Origin: Synergistaceae bacterium
Lineage (GTDB): Bacteria > Synergistota > Synergistia > Synergistales > Aminobacteriaceae
Length of the DNA stretch: 45,519 bases
Assembly (NCBI GenBank): GCA_018436785.1
Contig: JAHDKR010000165.1
Location: 1 to 45,519, forward strand
Reading direction: 5' to 3'
A program made the position numbers and the translations under genes. Each line of letters starts with the position of its first letter. Within the stretch, counting starts at the first letter, position 1. Below, one piece after another: positions 40,321 through 45,519 of the stretch. The notes beneath the pieces were generated by a model. That model worked only from the letters and a program-made list of their open reading frames with translations. It ran no database searches and was not told where the DNA came from.

Positions 40321-41865
40321 TTATTTCAAAGTGGAAAAATCGGGCATGGGCATGTCTTTTGTCTGAACGGGTACCTGCGACTCGTCAACATTGTGCATGA
40401 GCTGGAATGTGGGAAGGGGTACGTCTTTTGCCGGATCAACAAAGGGGCCGTGTTTCTCGTTGGAGGCTTTCAGCTCGGCCAGCGCCTCCTCAAGAAGCGA
40501 GGGGTTTGCATAAAGGTCGAGGGCGGTCGCGGCCATGTATTTCGCCACGGTAAGAGCTGCCTTGAACGCTGGGGGAAGCGCGTTCTGCGCTGTGGCCTGC
40601 CAGGAGTGCCCCGGAGTTCCCTGGGCGAGAGTCGAGCCGCTGAAGCGAACCATCGGCACCACCCAGCTTGTATTGGCCTCATCGATGGAGCCACCTCCGG
40701 TTGCCCAGGAGAATGGCTTGTCGTAGTCGTATTGGGTGAACTCTCTGGAGAGGAAGGGGCCTTTCTCCACCTTGACGCTCTTTGAGAAGGGTTCGGCTAT
40801 CTTCTCATCTTCGTCGGTGAACGGGGGGATGCCGATGAGCTGCGCGTTGGCGAATCCGACCTTCGCCAGCACCTGGTTGGGCAGATACTGCCAGACGGCG
40901 GTGATGGGAATGAACTCCATCCTGGTTTGCGTCATGAGGGCGGCGCCTTCAGCTACTTTCTTCGTCCAGTCCATGATCTCCTTGACGGTCTTATACTGGG
41001 GGGCGCGGACGAAGTACCAGACTTCAGCGAACGGAGGCACGACGTTCGGAGCTTTTCCGCCGTCGGGAATGGAGTACATGATTCTCGACTCGGGACGGAC
41101 GTGCTCCCGCATGTAGTTCATGCCGATGTTCATCAGTTCGACCGCGTCGAGCGCGCTTCTGCCCGCCCATGGGGCGGAGGCTGCGTGCGAAGCTTTTCCG
41201 TAGAAGCGGACCTTGAAGTTGTCCATTGCGAGGGAGGATGCGTACGAAACGGCGTTCGACGTCCCGGGGTGCCAGGAGATGACGGCGTCTGCGTCTTTAT
41301 ATACACCTTCCTTCACAAAGAATACCTTGCCGACGAGCGTTTCTTCGGATGGAGTCCCGTAGAGTTTGATCGTTCCTTTTACTCCGTTCGCCTCCATGGC
41401 TTTTTTCACGGCGATGGCCGCCATGGAGCTGTACGAGCCGAAAAGATTGTGTCCGCACCCGTGTCCCGGGCACCCTTCGACCACCATTTTCTCTTCGGCC
41501 AGCCCGGGGACCTGAGAGAGACCGGGGAGCGCGTCGAATTCCGCATGAATGCCGATGACCGGTTTCCCCTCGCCCCAGCTCGCGACGAACGCTGTCTCCA
41601 TGCCGGCGACGCCGGATTCGACCTTGAACCCGGCCGCTTTGAGCATCTCCTGAAGGACGGTGGAGCTCTTGTGTTCGCCGAGTCCGAGTTCGGGGTTATG
41701 CCAAATGTATTTTGCGACTTCGGCTCCGACTTCGGAATGCGCGTCAAGCCATTGGACGGCGGTTCCCTTCGCCGGCGTCATCGCGCCGATATCCGCGCCA
41801 AACGACGGGGATACGAAAAGAGCAAGAAGCAGCAGCAGCGCTGTGAATGTACAGACCTTTCGCAT
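40321..41865 (-). CDS. Exported M20 amidohydrolase, AbgB-like
   Basis: This 514-residue protein starts at ATG 41865, seven bases after AGGAGG; longer frames upstream are not protein-like. A signal peptide covers about residues 1-23 (cut near SFGA). The M20 core follows: WHNPELGLGEH, GIHAEFDALPG (about 105-115), GCPGHGCGHNLFG (131-143), GTPSEE and VISWHPGTSNA. A dimerisation domain contains GKASHAASAPWAGRSALDA. The closest group is the aminobenzoyl-glutamate utilisation protein B type, which hydrolyses amide bonds of acylated amino acids. An exported member would act in the periplasm on peptides or amides, giving free amino acids for uptake. The promoter and a 150-base leader lie upstream. Confidence 0.9.
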   Translation of the reverse strand: MRKVCTFTALLLLLALFVSPSFGADIGAMTPAKGTAVQWLDAHSEVGAEVAKYIWHNPELGLGEHKSSTVLQEMLKAAGFKVESGVAGMETAFVASWGEGKPVIGIHAEFDALPGLSQVPGLAEEKMVVEGCPGHGCGHNLFGSYSSMAAIAVKKAMEANGVKGTIKLYGTPSEETLVGKVFFVKEGVYKDADAVISWHPGTSNAVSYASSLAMDNFKVRFYGKASHAASAPWAGRSALDAVELMNIGMNYMREHVRPESRIMYSIPDGGKAPNVVPPFAEVWYFVRAPQYKTVKEIMDWTKKVAEGAALMTQTRMEFIPITAVWQYLPNQVLAKVGFANAQLIGIPPFTDEDEKIAEPFSKSVKVEKGPFLSREFTQYDYDKPFSWATGGGSIDEANTSWVVPMVRFSGSTLAQGTPGHSWQATAQNALPPAFKAALTVAKYMAATALDLYANPSLLEEALAELKASNEKHGPFVDPAKDVPLPTFQLMHNVDESQVPVQTKDMPMPDFSTLK

Positions 41866-41890
41866 AGCGTTACCTCCTTTTGATCCAATA

Positions 41891-41965
41891 CTACCCGCCG
41901 GAGAAGGATCTTCCGGCAAACGTCTGGAATGCGCATTCTTCACGCAAGGAGCTCTGCCGCGCCAA
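41891..41965 (-). CDS. Possible 24-residue leader peptide
   Basis: An AAAGGAGG site lies in the mRNA leader of the M20 gene, three bases before TTG 41965. The frame encodes about 24 residues and stops at 41891, 26 bases before the M20 ATG. The spacing is short and the start is TTG, so it may be only a chance site or a leftover; it could also act as a regulatory leader peptide. Confidence 0.25.
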   Translation of the reverse strand: MARQSSLREECAFQTFAGRSFSGG

Positions 41966-42025
41966 CCACCTCCTTTAAATAAAGACAGGAAAGCAAAAAA
42001 CTCCACGAAGGTCAGCCGTTGGTTC

Positions 42026-42054
42026 AGAATACCCATAATAGTAGCTTTTGTCAA
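42026..42054 (-). promoter_or_regulatory. Sigma70-type promoter of the M20 gene
   Basis: On the minus strand TTGACA (42049-42054) and TATTCT (42026-42031) are spaced by exactly 17 bases. The start point near 42019 leaves a leader of about 154 bases. Confidence 0.7.
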
Positions 42055-42092
42055 TACTCTTATGGGGCAATCTAGTGTGAACAGCCTTCTGG

Positions 42093-42120
42093 TTGTCCAT
42101 TTTTGCCGTGTTGCTATAAT
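42093..42120 (+). promoter_or_regulatory. Candidate upstream promoter of the topoisomerase operon
   Basis: TTGTCC (42093-42098) and TATAAT (42115-42120) are 16 bases apart on the plus strand, about 265 bases before ATG 42385. Confidence 0.5.
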
Positions 42121-42250
42121 TTGCTGAAAGACACATATTTGTCGTGCAGAGCGCTCTCCTGCCTCTTCCCTTAGCTGGTTGCTTCCTCGTCTGTTCATTG
42201 CGTTTTCTCCTCGGACCGATGGCTCGACGGAGGGGGAAAAGGCGCTCTGT

Positions 42251-42280
42251 TTGCAGAAAAAAGGGGTGGTCGGGTACAAT
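42251..42280 (+). promoter_or_regulatory. Candidate proximal promoter of the topoisomerase operon
   Basis: TTGCAG (42251-42256) and TACAAT (42275-42280) are 18 bases apart, about 105 bases before ATG 42385. Confidence 0.5.
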
Positions 42281-42384
42281 AGCTGTCTGAACGCCGGAAC
42301 CTTCCCGTGAGAAGATCGCGTCCGGCGGCGGGAATCCGCACATGAACGCATTCCGCCGACACCTCAAGAACAAGGAGACCATCC

Positions 42385-44991
42385 ATGCCTGAAAATATAC
42401 TCGAAACTGGGTTCGACGACGAACTCAAAAAAAGCTATCTCTCCTACGCGATGTCGGTCATCGCCGACCGCGCGCTTCCGGACGCCAGAGACGGTTTGAA
42501 ACCGGTTCAGCGCCGCATTCTCCACGCGATGAAGGAGCTCGGCCTCTCCTCCGGGGGATCGCACAAAAAGTCGGCGAGGGTCGTCGGCGAGACGATGGGC
42601 AAGTACCATCCGCACGGCGACTCCTCGATATACGAGGCCATGGCGCGCATGGCGCAGAACTTCTCGCTCCGCGTCCCGCTCGTGGACGGACAGGGAAACT
42701 TCGGCTCGCTCGACGGCGACTCTCCCGCGGCGATGCGCTACACAGAGGTCCGCCTGGCGCCAGAGGGAGAGCTGATGCACGCCGATGTCGACGAGGAGAC
42801 GGTGAACTTCGTCCCGAACTTCGACGAGTCGCTCACCGAGCCCTCCGTCCTTCCCGCCGTTCTTCCGAACCTGCTGATCAACGGAGCGTCGGGAATAGCG
42901 GTCGGTATGGCGACGAACATCCCGCCGCACAACCCCGTCGAGACGCTCTCGTTGCTCTCGGAGTACCTTCGGGACGGCTGCTCGTGGAGCGTCTCCGAGA
43001 CGGCGTCGAGGATGCCCGGGCCCGACTTCCCCACGGGGGGCGAGATCGTCGGGACGACCGGTATCCGAGAGATGTACGAGACGGGGCGCGGCAAGTTCAC
43101 GCTTCGCGGAAAGACGCATATAGAAGAAACGAAGAACCGATACCTCGTCGTGGTCACCGAAATTCCGTACGGCGCCACGAAGTCGCGCATCGTCGCGCAG
43201 ATCGCCGAGAAGCTCGACGAGAAGAACGTCGAGGGGATCGTGACCGTCCGGGACGAGTCCGACAGGACGGGCGACCGGGTGGTCGTGGAGATGCAGAAGA
43301 AAACCGATCCCAAGGCCGTGGAGGCGCTGATGCACTCGGCCACGCAGCTCTCCGGCACCTTCGGCGGCAACCTGCTCGCGCTCGCGGGGGGCGCGCCGCG
43401 GACGATGACGCTCAAGGATATCTTCGACTGCTTCGTCGGCCACCGGCGCGAGATCGTCCGGCGAAGGACCGAGTTCCGTCTGAAGCGCGACGAGGCGAGG
43501 CTGCACATCGTCGAGGGGCTGCTGAAGGCGCTCGATATTCTCGACGAGATCGTCGCGCTGATACGCGCCTCGAAGAGCGTCGCCGAAGCGAAGGCCGGGC
43601 TTGTCGATCGATTCGGCTTCTCGGTTCTCCAGGCTGAGGCGATCCTCGAGATGCGCCTCTCACGGCTCGTCGGGCTGGAGTACGAGGCGCTCGTCAAGGA
43701 GAAAAAGAAGCTGGAGAAGGCCATCGCCGAGTGGAAGGGAATTCTCGCCTCCGCGAAGAAGCTGGACTCCGTTGTGGCTGGTGAGTTGGACGAGCTGGCG
43801 GCGCGTTTCGCGAAGAGCCCGCTCGCGGCGCGGCGGACCTCCATTCTCGACGAGGAGCCGGAGAAGAAGCGCGGCAAGGACGCGCCGGGGCAGGCGCGGC
43901 TCTCGTTCGAGCAGCCGTCGCCCTGCGTGATCTCGCTCGACGCCGAGGGGTACATCCGGAAGCGCGAGATGAAGCGCAGGCCGCGTGACGAGGAGGAGGG
44001 GAGCGTCTTCGTGACGAACGGCATCGTCTACGCGCTCGGCGACGACGGGCGCTTCTACTCGCGCGAGCGCGCGGGCATTCCCGACGCCTCGACGAAGAAG
44101 CTTCTTCCGGCGCAGGAGTTCTTCGGAGCCGGTGAGGGAGTGTCGCTCGTTCTCGTCTCCCCCGACGACCACGACGAAGCGCTCTTCGTCTTCGCCGACG
44201 GCTCCGTTAAACGGGCCTCTCTCGATACGCTCAAGGGCGATACGTCGAGGAAAAATACTTCGAAAACCGCGACCCCGCTGAACGAGGGGGAGAAGCTGCT
44301 CGCGGTCGTCCCGCTCAAGGGGGATGGAGACTTCGATATCATGCTCTGCACGAAGTCCGGACGGGCGATTCGTATTCCGGGGGCGAAGATTCCCCTCAAG
44401 GGAACGGCGGCGCGGGGCGTCGCCGGAATCGCTGTGGAGGACGAGGACGCGCTTGTTTCGTCGGTTGCGCTTCCGAGGAGCGAGGCCGCACCCGAGGACC
44501 TGTTCGCGGTGGTGCGGACTTCGAACGGCAGATTCTTCCGCTTCGCGCTCTCGGAGCTCAAATCCTCCGGGCGGGGCGGCAAGGGGATCTACATCCACAG
44601 AGGGGACAAGCCCTCCTTCGGCGAGGTCGCGGAGATCGCGGCGCTTTCGCCGGGCGACTCGCTGATCGCGGACGATGGGGCGGAGATTCCCGCGGAGAAC
44701 GTACGCCCCCGCGATGTGGGCGAGCACACGCTCGTCTCCATGACGGAGATTCCCGGCATGTCGCGCCTCGCTGTCAGGCGCAGGAAGAACGGACGTAACG
44801 GCAACGGCGGAACGAACGGCGACGAAGGCGCGGACGAGAACGTCCCCGAACAGGACGCGGGCGGCGCTCCGGCCCGGAGGCTCTTTGCGGAGAGCGACGA
44901 GGGAGTGCAGATCAGCGGCGGCAGCGGGGACTTCGGCGAAGAAGAGGATTTCGCCGGTTTCCCCGAGGATGACGGAGGAGAAGAACGATGA
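42385..44991 (+). CDS. gyrA: Type IIA DNA topoisomerase subunit A (GyrA, possibly ParC)
   Basis: The protein has 868 residues and starts at ATG 42385. The breakage-reunion domain has [44 protein letters not shown] and the DNA-linked Tyr119 in [11 protein letters not shown] coiled coil follows and then a six-bladed beta-pinwheel C-terminal domain. The pinwheel motif that marks GyrA (QRRGGKG) appears as SSGRGGKG (about residue 730), so supercoiling ability is probable but slightly uncertain; ParC is the alternative. The last 90 residues are a Gly/Asn- and then Asp/Glu-rich acidic tail. Its stop overlaps the B subunit start by four bases (ATGA). The pair makes and breaks double-strand DNA to change supercoiling. 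Confidence 0.93.
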   Translation: MPENILETGFDDELKKSYLSYAMSVIADRALPDARDGLKPVQRRILHAMKELGLSSGGSHKKSARVVGETMGKYHPHGDSSIYEAMARMAQNFSLRVPLVDGQGNFGSLDGDSPAAMRYTEVRLAPEGELMHADVDEETVNFVPNFDESLTEPSVLPAVLPNLLINGASGIAVGMATNIPPHNPVETLSLLSEYLRDGCSWSVSETASRMPGPDFPTGGEIVGTTGIREMYETGRGKFTLRGKTHIEETKNRYLVVVTEIPYGATKSRIVAQIAEKLDEKNVEGIVTVRDESDRTGDRVVVEMQKKTDPKAVEALMHSATQLSGTFGGNLLALAGGAPRTMTLKDIFDCFVGHRREIVRRRTEFRLKRDEARLHIVEGLLKALDILDEIVALIRASKSVAEAKAGLVDRFGFSVLQAEAILEMRLSRLVGLEYEALVKEKKKLEKAIAEWKGILASAKKLDSVVAGELDELAARFAKSPLAARRTSILDEEPEKKRGKDAPGQARLSFEQPSPCVISLDAEGYIRKREMKRRPRDEEEGSVFVTNGIVYALGDDGRFYSRERAGIPDASTKKLLPAQEFFGAGEGVSLVLVSPDDHDEALFVFADGSVKRASLDTLKGDTSRKNTSKTATPLNEGEKLLAVVPLKGDGDFDIMLCTKSGRAIRIPGAKIPLKGTAARGVAGIAVEDEDALVSSVALPRSEAAPEDLFAVVRTSNGRFFRFALSELKSSGRGGKGIYIHRGDKPSFGEVAEIAALSPGDSLIADDGAEIPAENVRPRDVGEHTLVSMTEIPGMSRLAVRRRKNGRNGNGGTNGDEGADENVPEQDAGGAPARRLFAESDEGVQISGGSGDFGEEEDFAGFPEDDGGEER

Positions 44992-45519
44992 GCGGATTCA
45001 ACTACGACGGCAGTTCCATACGGGTGCTCGAAGGGCTTGCGGCGGTGCGGATGCGCCCCGGAATGTACATCGGCGACACGGGGCAGCGAGGGCTGCACCA
45101 TCTGATCTGGGAGATTGTGGATAACTCCGTCGACGAAGCGCTCGCGGGCTACTGCACCGAGATTTCGGTCGCGCTCGCCCCCGACGGGAGCGTCCTCGTA
45201 GCCGACAACGGGCGTGGTATGCCCGTCGACCCGCACCCGCAGAAGCGCGTTCCCACCTGCCAGGTCATCATGACCGTCCTCCACGCGGGAGGCAAGTTCG
45301 GCGACGGCGCGTACACCGTTTCGGGCGGCCTTCACGGGGTGGGCGCGTCGGTGGTGAACGCCCTCTCCGAGAAGCTGGAACTCTTCGTGCGGCGGGACGG
45401 CCGGGAGTACTCCATGACCTTCATGCGCGGCGACGTTTTCAAGGAGCTTTCGTCGAAACCTGCGAAGACTCCCGGTACGGGCACGACGGTCCGTTTTTAC
45501 CCCGATCCGTTGATCTTCA
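44988..45519 (+). CDS. gyrB: Type IIA DNA topoisomerase subunit B, N-terminal part (GyrB, possibly ParE)
   Basis: The gene starts at ATG 44988 with GGAGGAG upstream and runs off the right edge, so 177 residues are visible. The GHKL ATPase motifs are present: [27 protein letters not shown] (catalytic Glu and Asn), [37 protein letters not shown] (ATP lid) and the start of [11 protein letters not shown]. It is translationally coupled to the A subunit. The visible part cannot separate GyrB from ParE. It supplies ATP hydrolysis and strand passage to the topoisomerase. Confidence 0.93.
   Translation, partial: MSGFNYDGSSIRVLEGLAAVRMRPGMYIGDTGQRGLHHLIWEIVDNSVDEALAGYCTEISVALAPDGSVLVADNGRGMPVDPHPQKRVPTCQVIMTVLHAGGKFGDGAYTVSGGLHGVGASVVNALSEKLELFVRRDGREYSMTFMRGDVFKELSSKPAKTPGTGTTVRFYPDPLIF

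Larger units (their letters stand above)
41866..42384. other. Divergent intergenic region between M20 and topoisomerase genes
   Basis: This 519-base gap holds the M20 promoter and leader on the minus strand and two candidate promoters for the topoisomerase operon on the plus strand. I find no larger gene. Confidence 0.5.

Noticed and set aside
1..45519. CRISPR array, rRNA, tRNA or insertion sequence
   Set aside because: No regularly spaced repeats, no conserved RNA gene sequences and no transposase-like frames were seen.

Overview
The window looks like chromosomal DNA of a GC-rich, anaerobic, amino-acid-degrading bacterium with an outer membrane, most likely a member of the Synergistota. This is an inference from gene content. 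An OmpP1/FadL-type porin implies a diderm envelope. A four-gene Ahb (siroheme-dependent) heme operon, many radical SAM enzymes and a superoxide-reductase-like secreted protein suggest anaerobic life. Aminotransferase, D-aminoacylase, carbamoylase and AbgB-like amidohydrolase genes suggest growth on amino acids and peptides. No rRNA, tRNA, CRISPR array or insertion sequence was found.

Left part (1-4.1 kb): the N-terminal part of a TerB-like/ABC transporter protein on the minus strand, a secreted helical protein of unknown function, then an IclR regulator with a good sigma70-type promoter and a class V aminotransferase on the plus strand.

The most interesting region is 4.1-13.4 kb, all on the minus strand. 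A near-consensus promoter (TTGACA, 16 bp, TATAAT) drives an 87-residue Nif11-type leader/precursor peptide ending in a Gly-Gly and a 17-residue Cys-free core. After a strong hairpin (probable attenuator) follow four genes encoding five B12-binding-type radical SAM modules; two of them are fused in one 1196-residue protein. Every module ends in a PqqD-like winged-helix tail that may be a peptide-recognition element. No protease, transporter or conventional cyclase is present. I read this as an undescribed RiPP (ribosomal peptide) pathway.

Middle part (13.6-30 kb): a FadL-like porin; an ArsR/CzrA-type sensor with a zinc P-type ATPase under a perfect 10-10-10 inverted-repeat operator; a CarH-like cobalamin-binding protein (Wx9EH and ExHxxG motifs) whose gene overlaps a soluble histidine kinase, probably a B12/light sensing pair; a secreted repeat-domain protein; a histidine phosphatase; a D-2-hydroxyacid dehydrogenase with exonuclease III; a NapH-like membrane ferredoxin; phosphoglucomutase; two small proteins; a carbamoylase; and a secreted SOR-like protein.

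Right part (30-45.5 kb): an orphan ABC ATPase, a SprA-related protein, a stand-alone receiver protein, an exported hydratase coupled to a D-aminoacylase, a GNAT acetyltransferase, the ahbC-ahbD-ahbA-ahbB heme operon, an SGNH hydrolase, a possible gene remnant, an exported AbgB-like M20 amidohydrolase with a long leader, and overlapping type IIA topoisomerase A and B subunits; the B subunit runs off the right edge.
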